Source of the DNA: an uncultured Erysipelotrichaceae bacterium
GTDB taxonomy: Bacteria; Bacillota_I; Bacilli_A; RFN20; CAG-826
DNA: 47,918 bases
Reading direction: 5' to 3'
NCBI GenBank assembly: GCA_902791935.1
Contig: CADAXQ010000010.1
Span: 1-47,918 of the forward strand
The position numbers and the translations under genes were made by a program. This document shows, piece by piece, positions 30,274 to 39,893 of this stretch (positions are counted from its first letter, which is position 1; each line of letters opens with the position of its first letter). A model generated the notes under the pieces. The model saw nothing but the letters and a program-made list of their open reading frames with translations, ran no database searches and was not told the DNA's origin.

Positions 30274-31071
30274 TCAATTCCGAATTTCGGAAATCAGCCC
30301 GTAATGAAGTAACGCTTTGGCAAAACCGTCACGATCAATGTCGTCTGCCACATAATCCGCTTTGGCCTTCACTTCGTCTTGGGCGTTCCCCATCGCAATG
30401 CCAATGCCAGAACGCGATACCATTTCAATATCGTTATAGTCGTCTCCTAATGAGACACATTGATCCATGCTCCAACCAAAATGGCGCATGGTCGCTTCAA
30501 TGCCCCGTGCTTTATCACAATCCTTCGGCATGATATAGACCGCATATTCATCCCATCTCGCGGTCTTGCATTCCGTTAAATGGGGCAAAAACAACGATTC
30601 ATCGAATTCATCGCAATAGGCAATCGCTTGATAAATCACGCGGTCATAATGGTCAGGGAAGGTTCGCGGTTGTGGAAAACGGGTGCCATATTTCTCGTGG
30701 GCAGAGATGACCCGTTCATCAATCATGTTGATATGCCCTTCTTTTTCTTCGATTAACGTTAAGCCAAATCGTAACCGTTTCGCGAATTTGATTAAGGCAT
30801 CGACGACATTCGCAGGAATCGGATGTAAGAAAATCGATTCATCTCCAACAATGGCCTGGGCACCATTCATCGTGACAATGCCATCGGGTTTGACATAATC
30901 ATAGACGCCTGACTTTCGAATGAGGTAGGCATTACGACCGCTACAAAGGAAAAACTTAATGCCTTGTTTTTGCAAATCCTCTACCGCGTGTACCGCGCTC
31001 GAAGGAACCCGATTGGTCTTGTGGGAGAATAACGTCCCATCGATATCGGAAAATACTGCTTTGATGTCCAT
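30274..31071 (-). CDS. HAD superfamily phosphatase, Cof type
   Basis: This 265-residue HAD hydrolase of the Cof/IIB group has motif I AVFSDIDGTLFSHK (Asp8 and Asp10), motif II FFLCSGRNAYL, the Lys of motif III region MPKDCDKARGIE and motif IV VSLGDDYNDIEMVSRSGIGIAMGNA. A cap domain (about residues 85-190) lies between motifs II and III. Such enzymes dephosphorylate sugar phosphates or cofactors such as FMN or PLP; the target is not evident. The start follows AGAGGAGG by about 8 nt. It is followed by the alpha/beta hydrolase gene after 15 nt. Confidence 0.9.
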   Translation of the reverse strand: MDIKAVFSDIDGTLFSHKTNRVPSSAVHAVEDLQKQGIKFFLCSGRNAYLIRKSGVYDYVKPDGIVTMNGAQAIVGDESIFLHPIPANVVDALIKFAKRLRFGLTLIEEKEGHINMIDERVISAHEKYGTRFPQPRTFPDHYDRVIYQAIAYCDEFDESLFLPHLTECKTARWDEYAVYIMPKDCDKARGIEATMRHFGWSMDQCVSLGDDYNDIEMVSRSGIGIAMGNAQDEVKAKADYVADDIDRDGFAKALLHYGLISEIRN

Positions 31072-31130
31072 CGAAATAGCCTCCTCTTTTTTAAGTCCAT
31101 ACTATAAAGATAACGATACGAAAAGGCAAG

Positions 31131-31161
31131 AAAAAGAGACGGTCTAGAAGAAACCGCCTCT
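31131..31161 (-). terminator. Rho-independent terminator
   Basis: On the minus strand GAGGCGGT pairs with ACCGTCTC (31161-31154/31144-31137) and TTTTTC follows. It closes the lipoprotein gene. Confidence 0.82.
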
Positions 31162-31171
31162 TCGTGCATCC

Positions 31172-33079
31172 TTAATCGGCGTGATAAGCACCGACGACTA
31201 AGTAGGATGCATTGGTGTCGCTATTGGTGCCGGTCACACAATAGAGATATGTGCCATTCGCATCTTGGTAGAACACCGTTCCACTCGAGGATTTGCCATC
31301 ATTTGTCCAAGCGCTATCGGCTTCTAATGCAGCATAAATCGCGTTTTGGGCATTCGTTGCCGCTTCATCGGAACTCATCGGAACTTGCACGATGTAACGT
31401 TGATCGGAGACATGGAACGAATAGACCAAGGTTTCCGGTAACGGATCGACATCCACATAGGTCGATAAGCCAGGAATGGTGAACGTGGGGTCTTGTAACC
31501 GTTTCGCGCCATATTGGATTAACTCGGCATAGCTATGTTGCCCGCTATAGTAGCTGGCATTATAGACAAGCGCCGAATTAAACGTTTCTCCAGCGTAGAT
31601 GATGTCGAAGTAATAGAATCCATCTGCGCTTTGGAAGATCGTCTCATTGTTCATAGAACTGGTTTCTACCCAACCATCATCCTTTAGTGCCGCGACATAT
31701 TTCGCGTAATTCTCCGTTGTGACGGAAGTTGCATTCAAGTTAAAGATCGGGAAACCACTCGAAGACGTAGAGGAACCGGTGACGCCTTTGCCAGGAATTT
31801 CAGGAATATTCGTGACAATGCCACCCCCGACATTCTCGGCGGTGAACCAATCGGTTAACCGTTCGTAAATTGAAGGGAACTGGAAGAGACGAACTTGGAC
31901 GACATCGCTTAATAAACCGCCAATCTTCGTGGAATCGTAATACGAGAGGTAAACCCGGTATTCGTTTTTCGGACCGTAGAAGTTATAGGAATGATAATAG
32001 GAACCATCCCCTTGGTTAAAGCTCCACCCACGTTCGTAGAATTCGTTCAGAACCGCTTGGAAACGAGCTTTCGATGGATTAGAAATCACCCAACCCGGTC
32101 CGGTGTACGTGCCATAGGAGAAGGACATCAACATCGATTTGGCTTCGCCGATGCTCATGAAGTCAGGGAAGGCAGACGCATCATAGGCATAACCCGTCAA
32201 CGCTTGATAACGGGCAGCCAAATGGGCTTCATCCATTTCTTCGGTCCAAAGACGATAGACCCGGAGATATAAATCCCCTTCTTTCGCCCCGTTCCGAATG
32301 AGATTCGGCGTCGCGCCACTTACTTTGCCCACTTCGATGACCGCACTCGCGAAAGAATCGATCACAACGTTCTTCACGCTGGTAGAGATGGCCGATAATT
32401 GGGCATTCGTTAACCAGGCAGAAACATCGCTCACGGGATCTTCAGCATCCGATTTGGGCGTCCAGGTAACCGTTTTCGTCGGGGCCGCTTCTGAAGTTAA
32501 AGCAAGATAGTCCGAGCCATCAACCGTTAAGAACTTTTTTGACAGGTCTTCCCCTTTCACGTTTTCGGCATATTCAAACGTATCAGGGCTAAGATACATC
32601 GGCAAATCAAATGACGCGAACATCGTCGAGATGTAGTTGACAGGGAAGTCACCTAGCGCATCATGGAAAGATAGCTTCGTCGATAAAGTATCCCCATTTA
32701 ACGCCAAAGTAACGACATAGCGAGACAATGGATCAAGGTAAGTGCCGTCCGCTTGCTGCACGAATCCTGCCGCCAATAAGGTTTGGCTATAGGCATCGAG
32801 ATCAGCCGCGCTGACGGGGCTTGCCAACACCCCATTTGTCGCATTGGGATCTAACGCATAAGTTGCCCCAATTTTGGGTAACGGCGAGTAGCTTAGCTCT
32901 TCGTAACAGCCAAGAATCTCATTCAGCCGTTCTTGCACTTCTGCGGGAACGACCGCTTCCGCCACGGGGGCGGAAGAGACGGTCGAACTAGACGAGGCAG
33001 GTTGGCCGTTTTGGCAAGCAGCCATGCCTAAGGCAAGCGTTGCACCAAGAAGGCAAAGCCATGTATTTTTTGCTTTCAT
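31172..33079 (-). CDS. Putative secreted lipoprotein, unknown function
   Basis: This 635-residue protein begins with a lipoprotein signal peptide: MKAKNTWLCLLGATLALGMAAC, with the lipidated Cys near residue 22 (MAAC in place of the common LxGC). A Ser-rich spacer follows (SSSSTVSSAP). The remainder is rich in Tyr, Ser, Asp and Ala and contains repeated stretches of similar design: YSPLPKIGATYALDPNAT, then LPMYLSPDTF and ITNIPEIPG, each followed by a hydrophobic beta segment. I do not recognise a domain. AAAGGAG lies 9 nt upstream. It lies 18 nt after the stop of the LRR gene, so the two were probably one operon. Confidence 0.78.
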   Translation of the reverse strand: MKAKNTWLCLLGATLALGMAACQNGQPASSSSTVSSAPVAEAVVPAEVQERLNEILGCYEELSYSPLPKIGATYALDPNATNGVLASPVSAADLDAYSQTLLAAGFVQQADGTYLDPLSRYVVTLALNGDTLSTKLSFHDALGDFPVNYISTMFASFDLPMYLSPDTFEYAENVKGEDLSKKFLTVDGSDYLALTSEAAPTKTVTWTPKSDAEDPVSDVSAWLTNAQLSAISTSVKNVVIDSFASAVIEVGKVSGATPNLIRNGAKEGDLYLRVYRLWTEEMDEAHLAARYQALTGYAYDASAFPDFMSIGEAKSMLMSFSYGTYTGPGWVISNPSKARFQAVLNEFYERGWSFNQGDGSYYHSYNFYGPKNEYRVYLSYYDSTKIGGLLSDVVQVRLFQFPSIYERLTDWFTAENVGGGIVTNIPEIPGKGVTGSSTSSSGFPIFNLNATSVTTENYAKYVAALKDDGWVETSSMNNETIFQSADGFYYFDIIYAGETFNSALVYNASYYSGQHSYAELIQYGAKRLQDPTFTIPGLSTYVDVDPLPETLVYSFHVSDQRYIVQVPMSSDEAATNAQNAIYAALEADSAWTNDGKSSSGTVFYQDANGTYLYCVTGTNSDTNASYLVVGAYHAD

Positions 33080-33097
33080 TGCAATCCGCTCCTTTCT

Positions 33098-34437
33098 TTA
33101 GGCGATGGTCCAAGTTTCGGTACCAGCCGCCTCCGTGCGATAACCATAGTTGATGGTGATGGTATTTTTCTTCGCTAAGCCAGTCTTGGCGTTCGTGAAG
33201 AGCGCTTCGGCTTGTTCTTTCGTGCCTGCGAAGTTGACGGTCGTTAAACCGCTGCTATAGAAGGCACCAGAATAAGAACGAGTCGCCGTGAAGGTGATAT
33301 CCGGATTCATGATCGTAATTTCCGTCAAGTTCGTATCATTCTGGAATACGTTATTGCCAAGTTTAGCGACGTTGGCCGGTAAGACAATCGACGCTAATGA
33401 GGTGCAACCACAGAACGTATAGTTGTCAAGAGTGGTGAAGCCTTCCGCTTCTGGCAACGTCACGTCTTTTAAGGCAGAGCAGTTATAGAACGCGCTGGTA
33501 CCAATTTTTGTGACGGAAGTCATGGTCGGGGCGGCTTCCAATGCAGAAGCGCCATAGAAGGCCGAGTTACCAATCTCAGTTAACGTTCCGTAACCCGTCA
33601 AGGTGGTTAAGGCAATGTCGTTCTTGAATGTGGTTCCTGGAATGATCGTGACCGACGAATTCAACGTGACGCTCACAAGTTTCTTGCAACTTTCAAAGAT
33701 GGAAGTTGCCGGCGACCCATTCGCATATTGTCCGAACGTCACGCCTTCTGGCATGACAAACGAAGTGATACCACTTCCTTGGAAGGCCGCGCCACCGATG
33801 GTCTTTAAACTCGTCGGCAAAGCGAAGGATTCTAAGGCAGAGCAGTTAAAGAATATCGAAGAGCTAAGTTCTTCGACGTCGTTGCTTAAGGCGACAGAGG
33901 CTAAGGCGGCGTCCCCATTAAAGAGGTTCGTGCCGAGCGTCACTGCGCCAAGCGCGCTGAAGGATGTCATCGCGGTGCATTTTTCGAAGGCGTTGTTGCC
34001 TAATTCTGTAACCGCAGTCGGTAACGTGACTTCCGTTAAAGCCGCGCATCCCGAGAATGCTTTCGTGCCAATTGAGGTAATGCCCTCTGGCAAGACGTAT
34101 TCGGCCATATTCTTGCAATTCACGAACGTGTATTCCGGTAAGACGCCATCGGCAAAGCTATTTTGTAACGTGATGCTGGTCGCAAGCGCTCCGCTAAAGA
34201 CAGAATCACCGAATGAAGTGACGCTGGCGGGAACTTGAATCGTCGCAAATGAAGTCGATTCTAAGGCGTTATCGGCAAGGGTGGTAAGACCATTTGGTAA
34301 GACCAAGTCCATCACTAAGGCCGTGGTTCCTTTGAAGGCGTCTTTGTCGATTTCTTGCAAACTGGTTGGGATGTTGATCGTCGTTAAGGCAACATCGCCG
34401 CTGAAGACGCTCTCCGATAAGAAACGATGGATATTTT
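33098..34437 (-). pseudogene. BspA-like leucine-rich repeat protein, 5'-truncated
   Basis: The reading frame encodes about 12 BspA/LRR_5-type repeats of roughly 23 residues. Examples are GITSIGTKAFSGCAALTEVTLP, TIGGAAFQG, TEIGNSAFYGASAL and TKIGTSAFYNCSALKDVTLP, followed by a C-terminal cap (about residues 375-420). Such proteins are usually surface-attached or secreted. Here the frame has no signal peptide and no ATG, GTG or TTG before position 34360, yet the repeat pattern (SESVFSGDVALTTINIP) continues upstream to an in-frame TAA at 34438-34440. The gene has therefore lost its 5' end, and the break lies about 20 nt from the end of the GH127 gene. A TTG at 34360 could give a shorter cytosolic product, but I think it is a remnant. 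Confidence 0.72.
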
Positions 34438-34459
34438 GTTAGTAATAGCAAAGAAATAC

Positions 34460-36265
34460 TTAATATGAAAGCCAAACACTAAGCAAAGAAGAAGGATCAT
34501 CAAAGTTCTTTCCTGCAGAAGAATAGTCGCATACCAAGAAAGATTCTTTGCCTTCTCCGATACGGTAAACGACGCGAGAGGGGAAGGAATGGCTGGTGAT
34601 TTTTTGATATTTCAATTCTTGGGAAATATGAATCGATTTTCGAATATCATCGGCAAATCGGTTGTCTCTTGCGAAAACAATCGGACCACGCTTAAAGGCA
34701 ACCTTGTCACCATTTTCTACCATTTCCATCGGCATATCGAACGTCACGACAAGATGGTCATCGTTCCAGGCGCGATTTAAAATGAGATATCCGTTTTTAT
34801 GGGGACCATCTATCGTTTTTCCATTGAAAGCCACCTTCATTTGTTTGGCCCAGGAAGGAATCCGTAACCATAGCGCAAAGGATTGTCCTTGGCCATGAAC
34901 ATCAATCGATGCTGAATCATCATTCGCTAGATCGGTATGCACTTCGATCTGAACTGGGCGGGAGTGTATGCGATCTTCCATCTTGGAATCCGCATAATAA
35001 TTCAAAACATAGCCATCCGAAGAACGAAGGAAGGCAAAACGGTTTGTTAAGGAAGTACCTCGCCCTCCGTTTGCGGCGCAACACCCACAGGTGCCTTCAT
35101 CTTGTAAGACTTTAAATCCCCCAATGACCTTTCCGCGTTTGCCATAGGTTAAGGGGCTATAAGAATCAAACGCAAACGAAGTATGAGGTGCCAAACGGAA
35201 TCCTTGTAAGTCCCAAACGCGGCCCTCCGAATGAGCCATGGTTTGGTGGGTATCGTTGACGGCACCAAATAACGCGTTCTCAATCGCCCGTTCCATCCAG
35301 TCGGCATAACGGCTATCCCCAGTGACGAGTAATAGGTCATAACAAAGCCCCATGAACGTCACCGTGACACAGGTTTCTTGCATGATGTCGTCTTTTTCTA
35401 TGGTCTGGGTGACGGCAGAATGGTCAAACATCTCCCCATGGCAGCCGCAGGATCCAATAATCGTGAAATCACTTTGAACGACTTTATCGGCAAAAGATTT
35501 TGCTGCCTCTAAATAAGTCGGATTGCCTTCAATGCAATAAAGGTCTAGCAACCCTTCTACGCAGCTCATGGTTTCATAGATTTTGGTTTCTGGCCATTGA
35601 TAAGGGTAACTATCTGGCGTTAAACAATTCGTTAGCAGGTTTTCGTTTTTGCAAAGTCCTTCATTCACGATTTCATGAGCAAAATCCAACAATCGTTTTT
35701 CTTTCGTGATGGTATAAAGCCATAAGAACGGACGGATAATCGAACAACTATTGAGTGCCCCATAACATTTGGAGGTATATACGACAGGGATTTTGCCTTT
35801 GCCGACTTTTGCCATAATGGCATCGGCTTGATTTAACAAAGAAGTAATGATTCTTTGCTTCAAGCCTTCTTCCTCACAAATGGAATAAAATGACAGTAAT
35901 CCCATCATCGCATACTTCCGGCCCCACAGGTCCCAGCCCGTAAACTCTTTTTCGCGGGGGTAAGTCGACAATCTACCGTCACTTTCTTGATAGGAAAGCA
36001 ATTCTTCTACCGTTGTTTTTAACGTTTGATAAAGAAGCGGGCTTGGAGAAGCTTGATACGTTAAACATGCGCCGCGCATGTATTTGCCCCAGAATTCGCC
36101 TCTCCAGTCCCCATCGTCATCGCTCGGGAAGGAAAATTGCCTGGCGAGCAAGGACCAATAAGTGGCGTCAAGATATTGTTCTTTTATCGTGAGATCAATC
36201 ATTTTGCCCGCGGTTCCGCCTAAATGGACCGAACCTGTAGGCATGCTCGTAAATACGTGATTCAT
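34460..36265 (-). CDS. Glycoside hydrolase family 127 (beta-L-arabinofuranosidase type)
   Basis: This 601-residue enzyme matches the DUF1680/GH127 (or related GH146) family: an alpha/alpha-barrel with C-terminal beta domains. The zinc-binding catalytic region is visible as MQETCVTVTFM (Glu and Cys) and GTCGCCAANGGRG (Cys-Cys pair). It also has the barrel helix FWGKYMRGACLTYQASPS and the C-terminal IVFARDNR, ending in LLSVWLSY. The usual role is release of beta-linked L-arabinofuranose from plant glycans. There is no signal peptide and no clear Shine-Dalgarno site before the ATG. It lies divergent from a decayed AraC regulator, which probably once controlled it, and a cre-like site lies 164 nt upstream. 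Confidence 0.9.
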   Translation of the reverse strand: MNHVFTSMPTGSVHLGGTAGKMIDLTIKEQYLDATYWSLLARQFSFPSDDDGDWRGEFWGKYMRGACLTYQASPSPLLYQTLKTTVEELLSYQESDGRLSTYPREKEFTGWDLWGRKYAMMGLLSFYSICEEEGLKQRIITSLLNQADAIMAKVGKGKIPVVYTSKCYGALNSCSIIRPFLWLYTITKEKRLLDFAHEIVNEGLCKNENLLTNCLTPDSYPYQWPETKIYETMSCVEGLLDLYCIEGNPTYLEAAKSFADKVVQSDFTIIGSCGCHGEMFDHSAVTQTIEKDDIMQETCVTVTFMGLCYDLLLVTGDSRYADWMERAIENALFGAVNDTHQTMAHSEGRVWDLQGFRLAPHTSFAFDSYSPLTYGKRGKVIGGFKVLQDEGTCGCCAANGGRGTSLTNRFAFLRSSDGYVLNYYADSKMEDRIHSRPVQIEVHTDLANDDSASIDVHGQGQSFALWLRIPSWAKQMKVAFNGKTIDGPHKNGYLILNRAWNDDHLVVTFDMPMEMVENGDKVAFKRGPIVFARDNRFADDIRKSIHISQELKYQKITSHSFPSRVVYRIGEGKESFLVCDYSSAGKNFDDPSSLLSVWLSY

Positions 36266-36427
36266 AAGCTAGGAAAAGTGCTTAAACATCTTTTTCTCTG
36301 CTGCTTTCATCGTAATTTTGGAGTCCCAAGAAATCAATTTCGCTAAATGACACAGTTGTTGCGTTTTTTTACACCTCTAAAACGACGAAAATCGCCGATG
36401 ATACGAAACCTTATTACGATGTTGCTA

Positions 36428-37139
36428 ATGAAAACGTTTTCTTATAAAGACTTCAACGCGAAAGACCCCCTATCTGCATATCATCTTTTGGCGAACGCAA
36501 GGCGAAGAACCGACCCATACGCATAATTTTATTGAAATCGTCTATGTGAATTCAGGACGAATTTGTCACACTATCAGCGGGAAGCAGTTCGATACGAAAA
36601 AGGGGATCTGCTGTTTTTAAACTATAATTCTGTCCACTCCTTCAAACCAATGGGCGGGATTGCTACCTATTACAACATTTGTTTCTATCCCGAAACGATG
36701 GAGAAATTTATCAATCCTGAAAATGCCTTTGAATTGCTGTCCTTGTCAAATACCTTCAGCAAGGAAATCGCCAAAGAAAACGATGAAGGGGTCGTTTCTT
36801 TTAATGGCGCCGAGTAAAAGAAAGTCGAATTCATTCTGCGGTCAATGCTAGAAGAACAAGAAAAGCGCTTGCCCCGTTATCATGACATCAACGAAGCCAA
36901 CATGAGCATCCTGCTTTCTTACATCATTTGAAAAACATCGTTGCCAAAAGAAAGCGAACAGGATACTTGGAAAGCGATGGCAGATTACATCAACGATAAC
37001 CTAAATGGCGGCTTGTCCTTAGAAGCGTTAGCCAAGAAATGTTTCTATAATCCCAGTTATTTCTCTCGTCTCTTTAAGATAAAAATTCCATGTGTCTTTA
37101 GTGGAATACGTCAACGAGAAACGCATCAAAAAACATTGA
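36428..37139 (+). pseudogene. AraC family transcriptional regulator, decayed
   Basis: Joining frames recovers an AraC-type protein: a cupin-like ligand domain (FWRTQGEEPTHTHNFIEIVYV, GDLLFLNYNSVHSFKP) and the first helix-turn-helix (LSLEALAKKCFYNPSYFSRLFK, then SLVEYVNEKRIKK). It is broken by several lesions. Frame changes occur near 36470 at CCCCC, near 36603 at AAAAAGGGG and near 37080, and in-frame stops occur at about 36815 and 36929. The second helix-turn-helix is missing. It is divergent from the GH127 gene, a typical arrangement for the regulator of a sugar-utilisation locus. So this locus has lost its activator. Confidence 0.85.
36429..36442. promoter_or_regulatory. cre-like site (CcpA catabolite control)
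   Basis: TGAAAACGTTTTCT matches the CcpA operator consensus TGWAARCGYTWNCW at every position, with a 12-bp perfect palindrome GAAAACGTTTTC inside. It lies between the GH127 gene and the AraC remnant, at the start codon region of the latter. A chance coincidence with that coding sequence cannot be excluded. Confidence 0.45.
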
Positions 37140-37507
37140 GTTGTTGACAAAAAGTGGCACTGCCGCACCGCCCACCAAAACAAAAGAGGGCTGGTTAACG
37201 ACGTTCCATGCCGTGAAGAATGTGCCAGGCAAAGGCAAATGCGGCCATGAAGCCAAGTGGGAGAAAGAATATTACGCTGGGGTGATGTTACTCATGATCC
37301 TTCGAAAGTCATCGGTTACTCGAAAAACCCATTCTCTCTCCTGAAATGCCTTATGAACATCAAGGATTCCGAGGCGATGTGATCTTCCCGAGTGGCATGA
37401 TCTTAGAAGACGATGGCAGTATTAAGCTCTATTACGGGGCAGCCGATACGGTAGAATGCTTGGCGTTCACAAGCGTAGACGAGCTTCTTGCCGCTTGCCA
37501 TGAATGA
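37140..37507 (+). pseudogene. GH130 glycoside phosphorylase, C-terminal remnant
   Basis: Frames combined give the C-terminal third of a GH130 beta-mannoside phosphorylase. Pieces are APPTKTKEGWLTTFHAV, EYYAGVMLL, HDPSKVIGYSKNP, ILSPEMPYEHQGF, DVIFPSGMILEDDGS and IKLYYGAADTVECLA. The frame changes near 37290 and again near 37330. The N-terminal two thirds, including the catalytic Asp region, are absent. The remnant abuts the truncated AraC gene directly, which implies a deletion joining the two. Confidence 0.8.
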
Positions 37508-37537
37508 AAAAACGGACTTTCTCGGTCCGTTTTTTCG
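37507..37537. terminator. Bidirectional terminator
   Basis: AAAAAACGGAC and GGTCCGTTTTTT form a hairpin with T runs on both strands. It serves the M6 protease gene on the minus strand, and would have served the GH130 remnant. Confidence 0.88.
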
Positions 37538-37545
37538 TTGTTTTG

Positions 37546-39462
37546 TTAACGCCGCACGAACCGAACGGTCAAGGCGCTGTCGGTTTGTTCCGAAACAAAG
37601 AAGTTATACTCTAATGAGCTTCCATCGTTAAAGCTGCCATTCACAAAGCAAGCCGACATCTTATCCCAAGAGAAGCCATTATAACGTGGACCAAAATCGG
37701 ATTGTCCCGCTAACGCGTCCCAACTTCCTAAGTTTTTCGGGGTGCTACTCGTGAACAACGTGGCATCACCACTCGCGGGAATCAATCGAATTTCCTGATG
37801 CCGGGAATTAATAGCCAGCGAGTTATTTTTGGTGATTTCGGACGAATAACGTTGGGTATTCGAAGACGCTTGGAAGGCATAATCCTTTGTCAATGCCCCT
37901 TCGTCATCCGTTGCTGGTGTATTCAAAACATCATCGGTGTAGTCATAAACCGGCGTGCCAAACGTTCCGTTTAAAGGTTGATAATTTTTCGAACCAACCC
38001 GGGAATAAAGTCGTTCGTCGATGTGGAACACTTGTAATCCCCGATAACGATAAGTACTTCCGGTGCCCCAACCTCTCCATTCGCCATAGCCTTGTGAATC
38101 TTGCTCGTTTAAGCCAGTCGGCGTGTAGTATGACAACATCAAATATTCATCATATGGCGTGCCATTCCAAGGATCGGTCGTCGTATCACGTAATAAGATA
38201 CAGTCGCCCGAAGAAGCAAAATCATTTAACGTGATGGTGAAATCGGGTAATGTGCCGTCTACCACATAAGGACGTACCCAGCCAAGCAGGTACTTGCTAT
38301 AAGCGTCATGATCCCCGATATTGAGTTCCATCATATCGGCACCACCCGTAGGATAAGAGGCCGTGTCATAGTCGTAATAGTCATTTAAGCCTAACATGTG
38401 CCCTGTTTCGTGCACCAAAGTATGGGCATCCGGAACGCGGCTTCCATAGTAACCGGTGAATAATTGCTTGATATTGCACCAGAAATAACGGTAAGGAGCA
38501 GGAGAAAGGCTAGAAGAGCTAGAAGAGGAGGATATGGTACTGGTCCAGTTCCACCACACGGAAGAGTTCGAGACATTCGCATTATAAGAATGAAGGGCTT
38601 TGTATACGATATTGACGCCATCGATATAGCCATCGCCATCGGAATCGTAATCCTTAAGATTGATGCCGTCGGTGGTAACGGCAGACGCGATCGCCTGTTG
38701 TAACACCGTTGAGGTCAGGCCGTTATTGTTTTGCATTTGTTCTTCGGTATAGGTCGAGACGTATGGGCTCGTGACTTGCCCCGAAAGATGGAGCAAGCCA
38801 TAGCTTGAAGCCTCATAATAACTCGCTAACGATTGCCAAGCCGTATCTTCGGCCGCACCAAAATAAAGGGTGGGTAAAGCGGAAAGCTCAGCTGTGGTCC
38901 AGGTCGCACCAGCGGTAAATGTCACCGGGATGACCAATAATTTCACATTGCCGCGCGATGGGGTTTTGTGCTGGCCTAAAGAACCCGCATAAGGAACATT
39001 CATTAAGGAATATTTGGCGGCCACCTCATCCGTGACTTGCGTATACCCCTGACCTTCTATGGCGATTTCTGACGTTGTCGCCGTCACTTGGAATGATGCT
39101 TCTACCGTATCTAAGGCATGGGTACGCACCTTAAAAGAATAAGTACCTGGGGTCATCAATAAGTCTGTGATGGCATATTGCGTGTCCCCTCGCGAAACCC
39201 AAACCCGTTCAAACGACGATAACGGGGTTTCTTTTCCATCGACAAACACGACGGGAGAGCAACCCTCCATGACAGTTAAGCCTAACCGCATGGAATTGGC
39301 GGCCAAACGAATCTTAAGCCCCGTCATATCTTCCGAAGAAGACGACGCGGATTCCGAGGAAGGCAAAAGCGAGGAAGACGAGGATGTCTTTTGCGCTGGA
39401 ATGGTGCAAGAAGCCATGAGGAAAACACCAAGGCAAGAGAATATAAAAGGCGTTTGTTTCAT
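37546..39462 (-). CDS. M6 family metalloprotease, putative lipoprotein
   Basis: This 638-residue protein begins with a lipoprotein signal peptide (MKQTPFIFSCLGVFLMASC, with Cys at about residue 19) and a Ser-rich spacer. The protease domain contains the zinc site LVHETGHMLGLNDYYDYD (HExxH starts at about residue 351), characteristic of the M6 immune inhibitor A family. A calcium-type DYDSDGDGYIDG loop lies upstream of the site. It is expected to be an anchored, extracellular protease. The start at 39462 follows GGGGGA by 6 nt. The 5' region has an inverted repeat (TGCACTT-CGA-AAGTGCA, 39478-39494) that may be an operator or a leader hairpin. Confidence 0.9.
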   Translation of the reverse strand: MKQTPFIFSCLGVFLMASCTIPAQKTSSSSSLLPSSESASSSSEDMTGLKIRLAANSMRLGLTVMEGCSPVVFVDGKETPLSSFERVWVSRGDTQYAITDLLMTPGTYSFKVRTHALDTVEASFQVTATTSEIAIEGQGYTQVTDEVAAKYSLMNVPYAGSLGQHKTPSRGNVKLLVIPVTFTAGATWTTAELSALPTLYFGAAEDTAWQSLASYYEASSYGLLHLSGQVTSPYVSTYTEEQMQNNNGLTSTVLQQAIASAVTTDGINLKDYDSDGDGYIDGVNIVYKALHSYNANVSNSSVWWNWTSTISSSSSSSSLSPAPYRYFWCNIKQLFTGYYGSRVPDAHTLVHETGHMLGLNDYYDYDTASYPTGGADMMELNIGDHDAYSKYLLGWVRPYVVDGTLPDFTITLNDFASSGDCILLRDTTTDPWNGTPYDEYLMLSYYTPTGLNEQDSQGYGEWRGWGTGSTYRYRGLQVFHIDERLYSRVGSKNYQPLNGTFGTPVYDYTDDVLNTPATDDEGALTKDYAFQASSNTQRYSSEITKNNSLAINSRHQEIRLIPASGDATLFTSSTPKNLGSWDALAGQSDFGPRYNGFSWDKMSACFVNGSFNDGSSLEYNFFVSEQTDSALTVRFVRR

Positions 39463-39477
39463 TTGGCTTCCCCCTTT

Positions 39478-39494
39478 TGCACTTCGAAAGTGCA
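39478..39494. promoter_or_regulatory. Inverted repeat upstream of the M6 protease gene
   Basis: TGCACTT-CGA-AAGTGCA is a 7-bp perfect inverted repeat with a 3-nt centre, about 16 nt before the start codon. It could be a repressor operator or a short leader hairpin near the Shine-Dalgarno site. Confidence 0.35.
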
Positions 39495-39587
39495 TTCTTA
39501 ACTATGGTGGAAAAATAGAAAAAATCAATCATTACTTTTTATTTTCCCTATCTATAAGAACAAAAAAGATTCGCTACGTTAGGAATC

Positions 39588-39890
39588 ATGGGCTGCGATG
39601 CTGACGGAAGCGTCAATCAGTTTGCCGAAGAAATCAAAATGAATCTCGGGGCACAGATGATGGTGATATACATCTTCGTCACAACCACATATCGAAAACG
39701 CTATCTCAAAGATGTGACGTTGCAAAACAAAGAACTAGCTTTTGTCTTCGAAGAAGAAAAAACACTCGTGGCAATCGGCGATGCTTCTATGCCTTTTCAA
39801 CGTTGGTTTTTGGTCGTACTAGATCAAGTTGGGCCACGACTGCCGTATTTCAGGAGAAATGAGGATCGAGAATCCTATTCAACAAAATAA
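39588..39890 (+). CDS. Hypothetical protein or remnant, uncertain
   Basis: An open frame of 100 codons lies between the M6 protease and the next lipoprotein gene and ends 4 nt before a possible terminator. The residues (MVIYIFVTTTYRKRYLKDVTL, then AFVFEEEKTLVAIGDASMPFQRW) look protein-like, and no other frame is open. I see no Shine-Dalgarno site and no family. It could be a small gene or the tail of a decayed one. Confidence 0.4.
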   Translation: MGCDADGSVNQFAEEIKMNLGAQMMVIYIFVTTTYRKRYLKDVTLQNKELAFVFEEEKTLVAIGDASMPFQRWFLVVLDQVGPRLPYFRRNEDRESYSTK

Positions 39891-39893
39891 AGT

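Noticed and set aside
33603-34238. 211-codon plus-strand frame within the LRR gene
   Set aside because: It is an antisense shadow of the repeat codons; the repeats on the minus strand match a known family.
34269-34475. TTG-started frame with a signal-peptide-like start (MAFILSISLLLL) before the LRR gene
   Set aside because: It starts inside the last codons of GH127, is out of frame with the repeats, and turns into non-protein-like sequence. A frameshifted signal peptide for the LRR gene is possible but not supported.
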